Part shown: positions 1 to 8,663 of the stretch, piece by piece
Layout: the number at the start of each line of letters is the position of its first letter
How positions within the stretch are numbered: the stretch's first letter is position 1
Source of the DNA: an uncultured Clostridia bacterium
GTDB taxonomy: Bacteria > Bacillota > Clostridia > Oscillospirales > Acutalibacteraceae
Assembly (NCBI GenBank): GCA_944380775.1
Contig: CALWIP010000012.1
Span: 1-46,799 of the forward strand
DNA length: 46,799 nucleotides
Direction of reading: 5' to 3'
Program-made: the position numbers and the translations under genes
The notes under the pieces: model-generated
Told to the model about the DNA's origin: nothing
Database searches by the model: none
Seen by the model: only the letters and a program-made list of their open reading frames with translations

Positions 1-191
1 AGGGGCCGCTCCCGGCAGGCTAAAGCCTGCACCAACGCCGCGCGCGGGGCTTTGTAAAAATAAGAACCTGGCTGCACGCGCGAGAGAAAGGGGGCGGCAC
101 CGGCGGGCTAAAGCCTGCACCCCCGCCGCGCGCGGGGCTTTGTAAAAACAAGAACCTGACAGCGCGCGCGAGAGAAAAGGGGCCGCTCCCG
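1..191. repeat. Imperfect tandem repeat, unit about 88 bp
   Basis: Two nearly full copies (about 1-88 and 89-177) and the start of a third (178-191) lie head to tail. Each full copy carries a small hairpin (GCAGGC-TAAA-GCCTGC at 15-30, one-base variant at 103-118), a CCGCGCGCGG palindrome, and the string GGGGCTTTGTAAAAA before AAGAACCTG. The array continues past the left edge, so copy number is unknown. It is not a CRISPR, because there are no variable spacers between short repeats. No convincing gene is seen in it. Confidence 0.75.
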
Positions 192-360
192 TGTAGCGGG
201 GCTGTTTCCAGCTGTGCGGTTTCTCGGGCCGGACACCCGGGAGGCGTGTTCCACAACCGGTTCGGCTGCGGGCACAACAAGAATTGTTTTTCCGCGAGGG
301 AAGGCCGACGTCAGGAGGCCGAAGGCGCGACGTAAAAAAGGCGCGACGTAAAAAAGGAGG
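192..360. other. Non-coding leader upstream of the MscS gene
   Basis: No gene is recognised here. The notable content is a perfect 16-bp tandem repeat, GGCGCGACGTAAAAAA, at 324-339 and 340-355. Its second copy runs directly into the Shine-Dalgarno sequence GGAGG (356-360) of the MscS gene. A short inverted repeat around 276-288 (AACAA-gaa-TTGTT) could be a regulatory site, but this is weak. Confidence 0.5.
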
Positions 361-1212
361 ATGGGGAAGTTGGAAGAGATTTGGGGACAATTTCTCACAT
401 GGCTGAGCGGCCTGGTTCCGAAGGTGATCGCCGCGGGGGTCATCCTGGCGGTGGGTTTTTGGGCCGCGCGGCTTCTGTACCGGGTCATCCTGCGGGGGAT
501 GGAACGCTCGAAAGCGGACGCCACGTTTGTCTCGTTTTTCGGCTCGTGCATCCGCGTGGCGCTCAAGGCCATCGTCGTCATCACGGCCATTGCGCAGTTT
601 GTGGACGTTTCGTCGATTATTGCGACGGTGGCGGCGGCAGGCGTGACCGTTGGCCTCGCCATGAAGGAAAACCTCTCCGGCATTGCCAGCGGCGCGCAGA
701 TTATTTTCACCCGGCCGTTCCGCGTCGGGGATTATGTGGCCATTGAAGGAAACGAAGGCACCGTGGAACGCATCGAGATGATGTTCACCGCACTGCGGAC
801 GTTTGATAATAAGGAGATCATCATCCCGAATTCGGAGGTGATCGCCAGCACCGTCGTCAATGTAAGCGCCATGCAGACCCGCCGCCTGGACCTGACTTTT
901 ACGGTCTCTTACGGCGCGGACCTCGACCGCGCCAAGGCCGTGCTGCGCGCCCTCGTGGAAGCGCACCCCCTCGCGTGCAAAGACCCCGAACCGCTGGTCG
1001 CCGTCAGCGAGCTGCGCGACAGCAGCGTTGCGCTCGTGGTGAAGGTCTGGTGCGCGAAGGACGACTACTGGACTCTTTATTATGATATGCAGGAAAATGT
1101 CAAAAAGAAATTTGACGAAGAAGGGATTGTGATCCCCTTCCCGCAAATGGACGTCCACCTGCAAAACGTCGCCCCGCAGCCGCCCTCCCCGCCAGACCGG
1201 ACGCGGCGTTAA
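361..1212 (+). CDS. Small-conductance mechanosensitive channel (MscS family)
   Basis: This is a membrane channel of about 283 residues that opens under membrane tension to release solutes on hypo-osmotic shock. Three hydrophobic helices span roughly residues 12-35, 60-82 and 88-110. The third is the Gly/Ala-rich pore helix (VAAAGVTVGLAMKENL), followed by the MscS beta domain (RPFRVGDYV, EGTVERI, IIIPNSEV). The length matches compact MscS proteins. The ATG at 361 directly abuts the GGAGG at 356-360 with no spacing. The TTG at 370 (codon 4) has a normal 9-nt spacing and may be the true start. Its TAA overlaps the convergent stop of the next gene inside a shared TTAA. Confidence 0.93.
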   Translation: MGKLEEIWGQFLTWLSGLVPKVIAAGVILAVGFWAARLLYRVILRGMERSKADATFVSFFGSCIRVALKAIVVITAIAQFVDVSSIIATVAAAGVTVGLAMKENLSGIASGAQIIFTRPFRVGDYVAIEGNEGTVERIEMMFTALRTFDNKEIIIPNSEVIASTVVNVSAMQTRRLDLTFTVSYGADLDRAKAVLRALVEAHPLACKDPEPLVAVSELRDSSVALVVKVWCAKDDYWTLYYDMQENVKKKFDEEGIVIPFPQMDVHLQNVAPQPPSPPDRTRR

Positions 1213-1388
1213 CGGAACATGCCCTCCACGTTGTCCACCAGTTCGCCGAAGGCGTGCAGCGCCTTCCCGGCGTTCTTCTTCAGGTGCTTCTTGTCTTTCC
1301 ACACCGCCGCGCCCACCGTCACGGCGGCGGCTCCCGCCAGCATGCCGATACCGACGCCTTTGACGACCTTCATCGTGCTTTTTACCAT
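1209..1388 (-). CDS. Small single-pass membrane protein, YtxH-like
   Basis: The 59-residue product has one hydrophobic Gly/Ala-rich segment (about residues 8-27, VGIGMLAGAAAVTVGAAVW) followed by a lysine-rich stretch and an amphipathic C-terminal helix. It has the general shape of YtxH/general-stress small membrane proteins, but the family link is weak. The ATG at 1388 was chosen because GGGAGGGC lies 8 nt upstream; an earlier in-frame ATG has no such site. It converges on the MscS gene with overlapping stop codons. The function is unknown. Confidence 0.6.
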   Translation of the reverse strand: MVKSTMKVVKGVGIGMLAGAAAVTVGAAVWKDKKHLKKNAGKALHAFGELVDNVEGMFR

Positions 1389-1474
1389 GAGATAAGCCCT
1401 CCCAAATTGAAGAATACTCTGGCACAAGGCCACCGTCATTTATGGTTCCCCCTTCCCGCCGGTTTATCGCCGCG

Positions 1475-1513
1475 GGCAGCGGGAAAAATCAGGCGGATCT
1501 GCCTCCCGCTGCC
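1475..1513. other. Intergenic hairpin
   Basis: GGCAGCGGG (1475-1483) and CCCGCTGCC (1505-1513) form a perfect 9-bp stem. Inside it is a second, imperfect dyad around GGCGGATCTGCC. It lies in the 274-bp divergent gap between the small membrane protein gene and trmL. No T-tract follows on either strand, so it is more likely a leader or regulatory structure than an intrinsic terminator. The AT-rich stretch at 1540-1605 is the likely trmL promoter region, but no convincing -35/-10 pair was identified. Confidence 0.4.
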
Positions 1514-1662
1514 AGCGCCCGGCGCGTGTTCTACGTGTTTGATGTTGTCAATTTGGCCGATTTTGTAAAGTTGATTTTGTAAATTGCTTGATTTTAAAAG
1601 CTCCGGATCATCCCATCCCCGATCCGTTGGGTAGCGCATCCCAATGCGCGGAAAGGAACGCT

Positions 1663-2166
1663 ATGGCGCAGCTCAATATTGTAATGGTCGAACCTGAGAT
1701 CCCGCAGAATACCGGCAACGTCGCGCGCACCTGCGCCGCCACCGGCGCGCGGCTCCACCTGGTGGGGCCGATGGGCTTTACCATCGACGACCGGAAGCTC
1801 AAGCGCGCCGGCCTGGACTACTGGCACTTGCTCGACATCTCGTACTACGACGGCCTGGCGGATTTTTTCTCCCGCAACCCCGCCGCAGAGCGGAACGGGT
1901 TCTTCTTCTCCACCAAAGCGCGGCAAATCCATTCGGAGGTTTCGTACCCGGACGGCGCGTACCTCTTTTTCGGCAAAGAGACCGCCGGCCTGCCGGAAGC
2001 GCTGCTCTACGCCCACCCGGACGCCTGCGTGCGCATCCCCATGACCGGCGGGGCGCGCAGCCTGAACCTCTCCAACTCGGTCGCCATCGGCGTTTACGAA
2101 GCGCTGCGCCAATGGGGTTATCCCGAATTAGTATGCGAAGGCCGCCTGCGGGAATACCAGTGGTAA
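1663..2166 (+). CDS. tRNA (cytidine/uridine-34-2'-O)-methyltransferase TrmL
   Basis: The 167-residue protein is a SPOUT-class methyltransferase that 2'-O-methylates the wobble base of certain tRNA-Leu species using S-adenosylmethionine. The N-terminal EPEIPQNTGNVARTC motif and the C-terminal knot signature (FGKETAGLPEA, then GGARSLNLSNSVAIGVYEAL) are diagnostic. The length fits the family (150-170). The ATG at 1663 has AAGGAA upstream and places EPEIPQNTG near residue 10, as in homologues; longer in-frame starts do not. It is transcribed toward pgk, which has its own promoter. Confidence 0.93.
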   Translation: MAQLNIVMVEPEIPQNTGNVARTCAATGARLHLVGPMGFTIDDRKLKRAGLDYWHLLDISYYDGLADFFSRNPAAERNGFFFSTKARQIHSEVSYPDGAYLFFGKETAGLPEALLYAHPDACVRIPMTGGARSLNLSNSVAIGVYEALRQWGYPELVCEGRLREYQW

Positions 2167-2204
2167 AATTTTCTCATCTTCCGGCAGAAACCCGCCGCAC
2201 CGCC

Positions 2205-2233
2205 TTGCATTATTCTCCCTTTTGGTATAAAAT
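2205..2233 (+). promoter_or_regulatory. Promoter of the pgk-tpiA-gpmI block
   Basis: TTGCAT (2205-2210), a 17-bp spacer and TAAAAT (2228-2233) form a good housekeeping-sigma promoter. It would give a leader of about 75 nt before pgk. Confidence 0.7.
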
Positions 2234-2316
2234 AAGGGGTGGAAAGCAAGACGGTCCAACAGGCCGCGCCGCAACCCGCGGGACGGCTGAATTTCAAAAA
2301 TAAGGAGTGCTAGGCC

Positions 2317-3513
2317 ATGAATTACCTCAACAAGAAAACGGTCGAAGACATCGACGTCGCCGGAAAGCGCGTGCTCGTGCGCTGCGACTTCAACGTCCCG
2401 TTCGACGGCGAAGGGAACATTTCGGACCCGAAGCGCATCAACGAGGCAATGAAGACCATCCGTTACCTCATCGACCACAAGGCGAAGGTCATCCTTTGCT
2501 CCCACCTGGGCCGCCCGAAGGGCGAGTTCAACATGAAGTATTCGCTGGCCCCGGTTGCGGCGTACCTCTCGAAGGCGCTGGGCCAAGAGGTCAAAATGGC
2601 CAAGGACGTCATCGGCGAGAGCGCAAAGGGCATCGCCGCCTCCCTGCAGGACGGCGAAGTGGAGCTGCTGGAGAACGTCCGCTTCCACAAGGAAGAGGAA
2701 AAGAATGACCCGGCGTTCGCCAAAGAGCTCGCTTCGATGGCGGATATCTATGTCAACGACGCGTTCGGCACCGCGCACCGCGCGCATGCCTCGACGGCCG
2801 GCGTTGCGGCGTACCTCCCGGCGGTGTGCGGCTACCTGATCCAGAAGGAAATCACCATCATGGGCGGCGCGCTGCAGAACCCGAAGCGCCCGTTTGCCGC
2901 CATCCTCGGCGGCGCCAAGGTCTCCGACAAGATCGGCGTCATCAACAACCTGCTCGAGAAGGTCGACACGCTCATCATCGGCGGCGGCATGGCCTACACG
3001 TTCATGAAAGCGCTGGGCTACTCCATCGGCACCTCGCTGTGCGAGAATGATAAAGTAGACCTCGCCAAAGACATGATGGCGAAAGCGAAGGAAAAGGGCG
3101 TGAAATTCCTCATCCCGGTCGACAACATCGTCGCCGACAAGTACGCGGCCGACGCGGCGCACCAGACGGTCGACTCCGACAAAATCCCGGACGGCTGGAT
3201 GGGCCTGGATATCGGCCCGAAGACCGCGGCCCTCTTCTCGGAAGCCATTAAGGGCGCAGGCACGGTCGTTTGGAACGGCCCGATGGGCGTTTCCGAGTGG
3301 GAGGCGTTCGCGCAGGGGACCATTGCGGTTGCGAAGGCGGTTGCCGAAAGCGGCGCAATTTCCATCATCGGCGGCGGCGACTCCGCTGCGGCGGTTGAAA
3401 AGCTCGGCTTTGCCGACAAGATGACCCACATCTCCACCGGCGGTGGCGCGTCGCTGGAATTCCTGGAGGGCCTGGAGCTGCCGGGCATCGCCTGCCTGAA
3501 CGAAAAAGACTGA
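2317..3513 (+). CDS. Phosphoglycerate kinase
   Basis: This is a cytoplasmic glycolytic enzyme that transfers phosphate from 1,3-bisphosphoglycerate to ADP. At 398 residues it is the normal bacterial length. Visible signatures are RCDFNVPF in the N-terminal domain, SHLGRPKG (about 62-69), the hinge and nucleotide-binding C-terminal half, WNGPMGVSE, and GGGDSAAA (about 351-358). AAGGAG lies 9 nt before the ATG. It is first in a glycolytic block with tpiA and gpmI; gapA is not present upstream, unlike many Firmicute gapA-pgk-tpiA-gpmI-eno operons. Confidence 0.98.
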   Translation: MNYLNKKTVEDIDVAGKRVLVRCDFNVPFDGEGNISDPKRINEAMKTIRYLIDHKAKVILCSHLGRPKGEFNMKYSLAPVAAYLSKALGQEVKMAKDVIGESAKGIAASLQDGEVELLENVRFHKEEEKNDPAFAKELASMADIYVNDAFGTAHRAHASTAGVAAYLPAVCGYLIQKEITIMGGALQNPKRPFAAILGGAKVSDKIGVINNLLEKVDTLIIGGGMAYTFMKALGYSIGTSLCENDKVDLAKDMMAKAKEKGVKFLIPVDNIVADKYAADAAHQTVDSDKIPDGWMGLDIGPKTAALFSEAIKGAGTVVWNGPMGVSEWEAFAQGTIAVAKAVAESGAISIIGGGDSAAAVEKLGFADKMTHISTGGGASLEFLEGLELPGIACLNEKD

Positions 3514-3524
3514 TCCACACATCC

Positions 3525-3553
3525 ACCGGGGCGGGGAATGACCTCGCCCCGGT
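3525..3553 (+). other. Hairpin between pgk and tpiA
   Basis: ACCGGGGCG (3525-3533) pairs with CGCCCCGGT (3545-3553) in a 9-bp GC-rich stem. The following bases are TTCTC rather than a full U-tract. It may attenuate transcription or stabilise an mRNA end, so that pgk is expressed above tpiA and gpmI. Confidence 0.45.
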
Positions 3554-3612
3554 TTCTCTATCCCGCGGCCCCACCGCGGAGAAACCAAAACGAGGGAAAG
3601 GACTGGGGAACC

Positions 3613-4383
3613 ATGAACAAAACCGTAAGGAAAGCCGTCATTGCCGGCAACTGGAAAATGAACAAAACCCCCGCGGAGGCGAAAGCCCTGCTCGAGGAGA
3701 TCAAGCCGCTCGTGAAGGACGCCGGGTGCGTCGTCGTCGTGTGCGTGCCCTATGTGGACCTGGCCGCCGCGCTGGAAGCCACCGCCGGCACCGGCATTGG
3801 CGTGGGCGCTGAAAACTGCCACTGGGAAGTTTCCGGCGCGTACACCGGCGAGGTTTCTGCGCAGATGCTCGCCTCGATGGGCGTGCAGTATGTGATCATC
3901 GGCCACAGCGAGCGCCGCACCTACTTCGGCGACACCGACGTGACCGTGCAGAAGCGCGCGCGCGCCGCGCTGGACGCGGGCCTGACCGTGATCCTCTGCG
4001 TGGGCGAAACGCTGGAACAGCGCGAACAGGGCATTACCGCCGAGCTCGTCGCCATGCAGGCCAAGATTGCGCTGCAGGGCGTGAGCCGCGAGGAGCTCGC
4101 CCGCGTCATCATCGCCTATGAGCCGGTCTGGGCCATCGGCACCGGCCGCACCGCCACGGCGGAACAGGCCAACGAGGTCTGCGCGCTCATCCGCGAAGTG
4201 GTGAAGGAATTGTACGATGCCGGCGCCGCGCAGGCGCTCACCATCCAGTACGGCGGCTCCATGAATGCGAAGAACGCGGCCGAACTGCTCGCCCAGCCCG
4301 ACGTAGACGGCGGCCTGATTGGCGGCGCGTCGCTGAAGGCGCCGGATTTTGCGGAGATTGTCAAGGCCGCAACGGTAGGCTGA
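3613..4383 (+). CDS. Triosephosphate isomerase
   Basis: This enzyme interconverts dihydroxyacetone phosphate and glyceraldehyde 3-phosphate. The 256-residue TIM barrel shows the substrate lysine in GNWKMNK (about 12-18), the catalytic histidine in GHSERR (about 97-102) and the catalytic glutamate in AYEPVWAIGTG (Glu about 170), with the phosphate-binding GGS and GGASL segments at the C-terminus. The ATG at 3613 was chosen over an upstream in-frame start because homologues begin just before GNWKMN and a GGGGAA site precedes it. It sits between pgk and gpmI. Confidence 0.98.
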   Translation: MNKTVRKAVIAGNWKMNKTPAEAKALLEEIKPLVKDAGCVVVVCVPYVDLAAALEATAGTGIGVGAENCHWEVSGAYTGEVSAQMLASMGVQYVIIGHSERRTYFGDTDVTVQKRARAALDAGLTVILCVGETLEQREQGITAELVAMQAKIALQGVSREELARVIIAYEPVWAIGTGRTATAEQANEVCALIREVVKELYDAGAAQALTIQYGGSMNAKNAAELLAQPDVDGGLIGGASLKAPDFAEIVKAATVG

Positions 4384-4432
4384 GCCTTTTGGGCATCCGC
4401 TTGAAAACAATATTTGAGGTGAAGCAGCTGCT

Positions 4433-5947
4433 ATGAAAAAACCATTGGTATTGATGATCCTGGACGGCTTCGGCATCGCCGGGGAGAAGGGCAACGCCAT
4501 CAAGGCGGCGAAAAAGCCGAATTTAGACCGCCTGTTTTCCTCGAACCCGGTCACGCAGATCGGCGCGTCCGGCCTGGACGTCGGCCTGCCCGACGGGCAG
4601 ATGGGCAACTCCGAGGTCGGCCATACGAATATCGGCGCGGGCCGCATCGTCTACCAGGAATTGACCCGCATCACGAAATCGATTGAAGACGGCGATTTCT
4701 TCCAGAACCCGGCGTTCCTCAACGCCATTGAGAACGCCAAAGCGCACGGCTCCGCCCTGCACCTGATGGGCCTGCTCTCCGACGGCGGCGTGCACAGCCA
4801 CAACACGCACCTTTACGCGCTGGTGGAGCTGGCAAAACGCCAAGGCCTCGACCGCGTCTACGTCCACTGCCTGTTGGACGGCCGCGACGTGCCGCCGAGC
4901 TCCGGCAAGGACTATGTCGCCGAATGCGCCGCCAAGCTGCAGGAGATTGGCGTGGGCAAGATTGCGACGGTGATGGGCCGCTACTACGCGATGGACCGCG
5001 ACAACCGCTGGGAACGCGTGGAAAAGGCCTACGCCGCGATGGTGTACGGCGAGGGCGTGCAGGCGGACGACCCGGTGCAGGCGGTCGCCGATTCCTACGC
5101 CGCGGACGTCACCGACGAGTTCGTGGTGCCGGCGGTCTGCGCCGGCGGCGCGAAAATTCAGGAAAACGACTCCGTCATCTTCTTCAATTTCCGCCCGGAC
5201 CGCGCGCGGGAGATTACCCGCACGCTGGTGGACCCCGACTTCAACGGGTTTGCCCGCCGCAACGGGTTCTTCCCGCTCACCTACGTCTGTATGACGCAGT
5301 ATGACGCGACCATGCCGAACGTACAGGTCGCGTTCCACCCGCAGTCGTTGAAAAATACGCTTGGCGAGTACCTCTCTTCGCACCAGATGACGCAGCTGCG
5401 CATTGCGGAAACCGAAAAATATGCGCATGTGACGTTCTTCTTCAACGGCGGCGTGGAAACGGTCTACCCGGGCGAGGACCGCGTGCTCATCCATTCGCCG
5501 AAGGTTGCCACCTACGACCTCAAGCCGGAAATGAGCGCTTACGAGGTCACCGACGCGATGGTCGAGCGCGTCAAGAGCGGCAAATATGACGTCATCATCC
5601 TCAACTACGCGAACTGCGATATGGTCGGCCACACCGGCGTATTCGAGGCCGCGAAAGCCGCCGTCGAGGCGGTGGACGCCTGCGTCGGCCGCGTGACGGA
5701 CGCCGTGGCTGAGATGGGCGGCGTGACGATTATCACCGCGGACCACGGCAACGCCGACAAGATGTTCGACGAAGACGGCTCCCCGTTCACCGCGCACACC
5801 ACGAATCCGGTGCCGTTCTGCGTGGCCGGGTACCCGTGCACGCTGCGCGAGGGCGGCCGCCTGGCGGACATCGCTCCGACGATGCTGCAAATTCTCGGGA
5901 TGGAGCAGCCCGCCGAGATGACCGGAAAGAGCCTGATTTCCGGATAA
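4433..5947 (+). CDS. 2,3-bisphosphoglycerate-independent phosphoglycerate mutase
   Basis: This metal-dependent enzyme converts 3-phosphoglycerate to 2-phosphoglycerate. The 504-residue length is standard for iPGM. It is an alkaline-phosphatase-fold protein with metal ligands in MILDGFG (Asp11) and [11 protein letters not shown]. The phosphorylated serine lies in [15 protein letters not shown] (Ser60), and [12 protein letters not shown] is also characteristic. GAGGTGA precedes the start. It lies 49 bp after tpiA and is closed by a strong terminator, so it is the last gene of the block. A Mn2+/pH-sensitive iPGM is typical of spore-formers. Confidence 0.98.
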   Translation: MKKPLVLMILDGFGIAGEKGNAIKAAKKPNLDRLFSSNPVTQIGASGLDVGLPDGQMGNSEVGHTNIGAGRIVYQELTRITKSIEDGDFFQNPAFLNAIENAKAHGSALHLMGLLSDGGVHSHNTHLYALVELAKRQGLDRVYVHCLLDGRDVPPSSGKDYVAECAAKLQEIGVGKIATVMGRYYAMDRDNRWERVEKAYAAMVYGEGVQADDPVQAVADSYAADVTDEFVVPAVCAGGAKIQENDSVIFFNFRPDRAREITRTLVDPDFNGFARRNGFFPLTYVCMTQYDATMPNVQVAFHPQSLKNTLGEYLSSHQMTQLRIAETEKYAHVTFFFNGGVETVYPGEDRVLIHSPKVATYDLKPEMSAYEVTDAMVERVKSGKYDVIILNYANCDMVGHTGVFEAAKAAVEAVDACVGRVTDAVAEMGGVTIITADHGNADKMFDEDGSPFTAHTTNPVPFCVAGYPCTLREGGRLADIAPTMLQILGMEQPAEMTGKSLISG

Positions 5948-5967
5948 CCCGGGAGGCCCCTCTCCGC

Positions 5968-6010
5968 AAAAAACCCGTTCCGGAACGAAGCGAACCGGAA
6001 CGGGTTTTTT
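5968..6010. terminator. Bidirectional intrinsic terminator
   Basis: A 16-bp perfect stem, AAAAAACCCGTTCCGG (5968-5983) with its complement at 5995-6010, carries an A-tract on one flank and a T-tract on the other. It can therefore end both the glycolytic block (plus) and the carbohydrate operon arriving from the minus strand. Confidence 0.92.
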
Positions 6011-6023
6011 CTGTTTTCTGCGC

Positions 6024-6827
6024 TCAGGCGCCCCGCTTTCCCGCCGGAGCGGCAGGGAATTGCAGCCGCGCCTGCTTGAGGTCTTCTTCCGGCGCGGTGG
6101 AATACGCCTCAATGCTTACGCCGCCGCGGTAGCCGTTTTCCCAAAGCCAGTTGACAGCCTCCTGTTCCGCAGGGCCAGGAAAGGTCCGGCCTTCCGGCGA
6201 CGCCAGATGGACGTGGATGATCTCCGGCAGGCACGCCCGGAGCGTCTCCCAGGAATCTTTCTCCATGGCAAAATGGTAATAATCCAGCATCAGCTTGACG
6301 TGCGGCAGATGGACGGCGTCCATCAGGCGGGAGGATTCCGCCAGGTTGAGGATCAGGTTGCTTTCCAGACGGTTCAGCGGCTCGATGCCGATGGTGATGC
6401 CGAACGACGCGGCAACCGGCTCTGCTTCCCGCAGGACTTCAACCACCTGGCGGAACGCCTGCTCCGGCGGGTATCCCTCCGGGACGTTTTTTGCCCCGGA
6501 GCTGCCGAAGATCACCTTTTTAGCCCCCATCTGCGACGCGCGCGACAGGGACCGCTCCAGGTAGGAAACAATTTCCCGCATGGGGGCCGCGCGCTCCCCC
6601 GTCAGCCGCAGGCTGGCAGGAAAGAAATTGTTGCAGCTTTCGCAGGGGAGCCGGAGCCGCCCGAGCGTCTCCAGCAGGGCGGAGAACGCGTCCCCGGGCA
6701 GGTCCATCACCTGCGCAAGCGGGAGTTCTACATAATCATAGCCCAGCCGGTGGAGCACCGGAAGGTACGCGGCGCCAACCGGGTCCTCCGGGCTGGCGAG
6801 CATATTGACACAAACCCCCAGCCTCAT
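6024..6827 (-). CDS. Sugar phosphate isomerase/epimerase-like TIM-barrel protein
   Basis: The 267-residue protein belongs to the xylose isomerase-like/AP-endonuclease-2 TIM-barrel superfamily. The four expected metal ligands are visible: Glu in IGIEPLNR, Asp in KLMLDYYHF, His in IIHVHLA and Glu in VSIEAYS. This set fits ketose 3-epimerases and hydroxypyruvate isomerase; sequence alone does not separate them. Its start overlaps the stop of the upstream dehydrogenase gene by 4 bp (ATGA), so the two are translationally coupled. That pairing recalls hydroxypyruvate isomerase with tartronate semialdehyde reductase, but this is inference. It is the last gene of the operon. Confidence 0.8.
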   Translation of the reverse strand: MRLGVCVNMLASPEDPVGAAYLPVLHRLGYDYVELPLAQVMDLPGDAFSALLETLGRLRLPCESCNNFFPASLRLTGERAAPMREIVSYLERSLSRASQMGAKKVIFGSSGAKNVPEGYPPEQAFRQVVEVLREAEPVAASFGITIGIEPLNRLESNLILNLAESSRLMDAVHLPHVKLMLDYYHFAMEKDSWETLRACLPEIIHVHLASPEGRTFPGPAEQEAVNWLWENGYRGGVSIEAYSTAPEEDLKQARLQFPAAPAGKRGA

Positions 6828-7711
6828 AAGCTCTTAACTTCCACTTGCTCTTTTTCTTCGTAGTACTGCACCAGCGCGCTGTGGTCCAGTTTGCCCTTCC
6901 CCTCTTCCTGCAGATGCTTCATCATGCCGAGGACCGTCGAGGTGATGGGCAGCTCCATCTGCACGCTGCCCGCCGCGTTCACCGCATTGTTCAGGTCCTT
7001 GATGTGCAGTTCAATGCGGAAGCCGGGTGCGAAATTGCGGCTGAGCATCATCGGCGCCTTCGCGTCCAGCACGGTGCTGCCGGCCAGCCCGCCGCGCACC
7101 GCATAGTAGACGCTCTGCGGGTCTACGCCCGCCTTGGTGGCCAGCGTCAGCGCCTCGGCCACTGCGGCGATGTTCGACGCCACCATGATCTGGTTCGCGA
7201 GCTTCGCCATGTTGCCGCTGCCAATGTTGCCGACCCGCACGACAGAGGAGCCCATTTTCTCCAGAACCGGCTTAACCTCCTCAAAAACCTCCTGCTTGCC
7301 GCCGCACATGAACGAGAGCGTGCCGTCAATGGCCTTCGGCTCGCCGCCGCTGACCGGCGCGTCTACCATTTCGCCGCCGTGCTGGGCGACTTCCTTTTCC
7401 AGCGCCACCGATTCCGTCGGGTCAATGGAGCTCATGTCGACAATGCGCGACCCCGGGCGCAGGCCCTTCAGCACGCCGTTTTCCCCGAGCAGGACTTCGC
7501 GCACCTGCGGCGAATTCGGCACCATGGTGAGGATCAATTCACACTGTTCCGCCACGGCGCGGGGGCTTTCCGCCGCCTCGGCGCCGGCGTCCACAAGCGC
7601 CTTGACGCACTCCGGGACAATGTCGTACACGCACAGCGAGTACCCCGCGTTGAGCAAATTGCGCGCCATCGGTTTCCCCATGATACCTAAGCCGATAAAT
7701 CCAATTTTCAT
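6824..7711 (-). CDS. 3-hydroxyisobutyrate dehydrogenase family NAD(P)-dependent reductase (GarR-like)
   Basis: The 295-residue beta-hydroxyacid dehydrogenase has the N-terminal dinucleotide-binding fingerprint IGFIGLGIMGKPMARNL, the substrate-binding DAPVSGGEPKA and the catalytic lysine in GSGNMAKLANQ (about 171). Substrates in this family include tartronate semialdehyde, 3-hydroxyisobutyrate and 4-carbon homologues. GGAGG lies 9 nt before the ATG. With the coupled TIM-barrel isomerase and split transketolase it probably handles a short hydroxy-aldehyde or keto-acid produced from the imported sugar. The precise substrate cannot be told. Confidence 0.87.
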   Translation of the reverse strand: MKIGFIGLGIMGKPMARNLLNAGYSLCVYDIVPECVKALVDAGAEAAESPRAVAEQCELILTMVPNSPQVREVLLGENGVLKGLRPGSRIVDMSSIDPTESVALEKEVAQHGGEMVDAPVSGGEPKAIDGTLSFMCGGKQEVFEEVKPVLEKMGSSVVRVGNIGSGNMAKLANQIMVASNIAAVAEALTLATKAGVDPQSVYYAVRGGLAGSTVLDAKAPMMLSRNFAPGFRIELHIKDLNNAVNAAGSVQMELPITSTVLGMMKHLQEEGKGKLDHSALVQYYEEKEQVEVKSL

Positions 7712-7730
7712 CCTTTGTTTCCTCCCTTTC

Positions 7731-8663
7731 TCAACGGGCCGTCAGGCCGCGCGCTTTTTCACAGATTGCCGCGGCGTCGAGGCCGTAATGCGCCAGCAAT
7801 TCCGCGTGGGAATGCGCCGACTGGCCAAACGCATCCATCACGGCGACGGGTTCAACCGGGATCTTTTCGTTGCGGAACAGGTAGCACAGCAGCATGGTCA
7901 GGCCGCCGCGCACCGTGTGCTCCTCGCACGCGAGCACCGCGCGCTTGCCCTTCGCCTGGGCGAGCACCGCCTCGCCGTTGAGCGGCTTGAGACCCGGCAG
8001 GTGCACCACATGCAGCGAGATGCCCTCCGGCTCGAGCAGGCGGGCCGCCTCCAGCGCCGCGTGCGCCATAATCCCCGTGGTGAACACCGCGAGGTCCCCG
8101 CCCTCCCGCAGGACAACCGGTTCGCCGATGCGGTATGGGACGTCTTCGGGGAAAATATCCTCCAGGTCGTTGCGGCAGAGCCGCAGGTACACCGGGCCGT
8201 CCAGCGCGGCGGCGGCCCGCACGGCCTGCACGGCCTCCGGGGCGTCGCACGGGGCAAGCACCGTCATATTCGGGATCGCGCTCATCAGCGCGAGATCCTC
8301 CACAGATTGGTGCGTCGCGCCATCGCCGAAGTCGGAAAATCCCGCGCTTGAGCCGACGATTTTCACATTCAGCCGCGCCGTCGCCACGCTCTGGCGGATC
8401 TGGTCGTAGGCGCGCCCCGCGGCGAACACCGCGAACGTATTGACGAACGGGATCTTTCCCGCCAGCGCAAGGCCGCCCGCAAAGCTCACCATATTTTGTT
8501 CGGCGATGCCCATTTCAAAATAACGGTCCGGGAATGCCGCGCCGAAGAGCGTGCTGCGGGTGGAATTGCCGAGGTCCGCTTCCAGCGCGACGATGTTGGG
8601 GTTTTCCCTGCCAAGCTGCACCAGCGCCTGGCCGTAAGCCTCCCGTTGATTCTGCTTTTTCAT
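7731..8663 (-). CDS. Transketolase, C-terminal subunit
   Basis: The 310-residue protein carries the pyrimidine-binding domain and the C-terminal domain of a transketolase. The cofactor-activating glutamate lies in FEMGIAEQNMVSFAGGLA, and the DFGDGATHQSVEDLALM loop is also characteristic. The N-terminal diphosphate-binding domain is encoded by the abutting gene (TAAATG junction), as in two-subunit transketolases of sugar operons. Both are needed for a thiamine-diphosphate active site. It transfers two-carbon ketol units between a ketose and an aldose. The substrate here is unknown and may not be a pentose phosphate. Confidence 0.93.
   Translation of the reverse strand: MKKQNQREAYGQALVQLGRENPNIVALEADLGNSTRSTLFGAAFPDRYFEMGIAEQNMVSFAGGLALAGKIPFVNTFAVFAAGRAYDQIRQSVATARLNVKIVGSSAGFSDFGDGATHQSVEDLALMSAIPNMTVLAPCDAPEAVQAVRAAAALDGPVYLRLCRNDLEDIFPEDVPYRIGEPVVLREGGDLAVFTTGIMAHAALEAARLLEPEGISLHVVHLPGLKPLNGEAVLAQAKGKRAVLACEEHTVRGGLTMLLCYLFRNEKIPVEPVAVMDAFGQSAHSHAELLAHYGLDAAAICEKARGLTAR

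Noticed and set aside
1-191. CRISPR array at the left edge
   Set aside because: The repeated unit is about 88 bp with no conserved-repeat/variable-spacer alternation and no cas genes nearby.
2128-4647. Very long minus-strand open frame opposite pgk and tpiA
   Set aside because: It is antisense to two textbook genes, shows Arg/Val/Ala-rich shadow composition and no domain. It results from the high GC of the coding strand.
4523-6112. Long minus-strand open frame opposite gpmI
   Set aside because: It is a shadow of gpmI, crosses the strong terminator and has no recognisable protein features.
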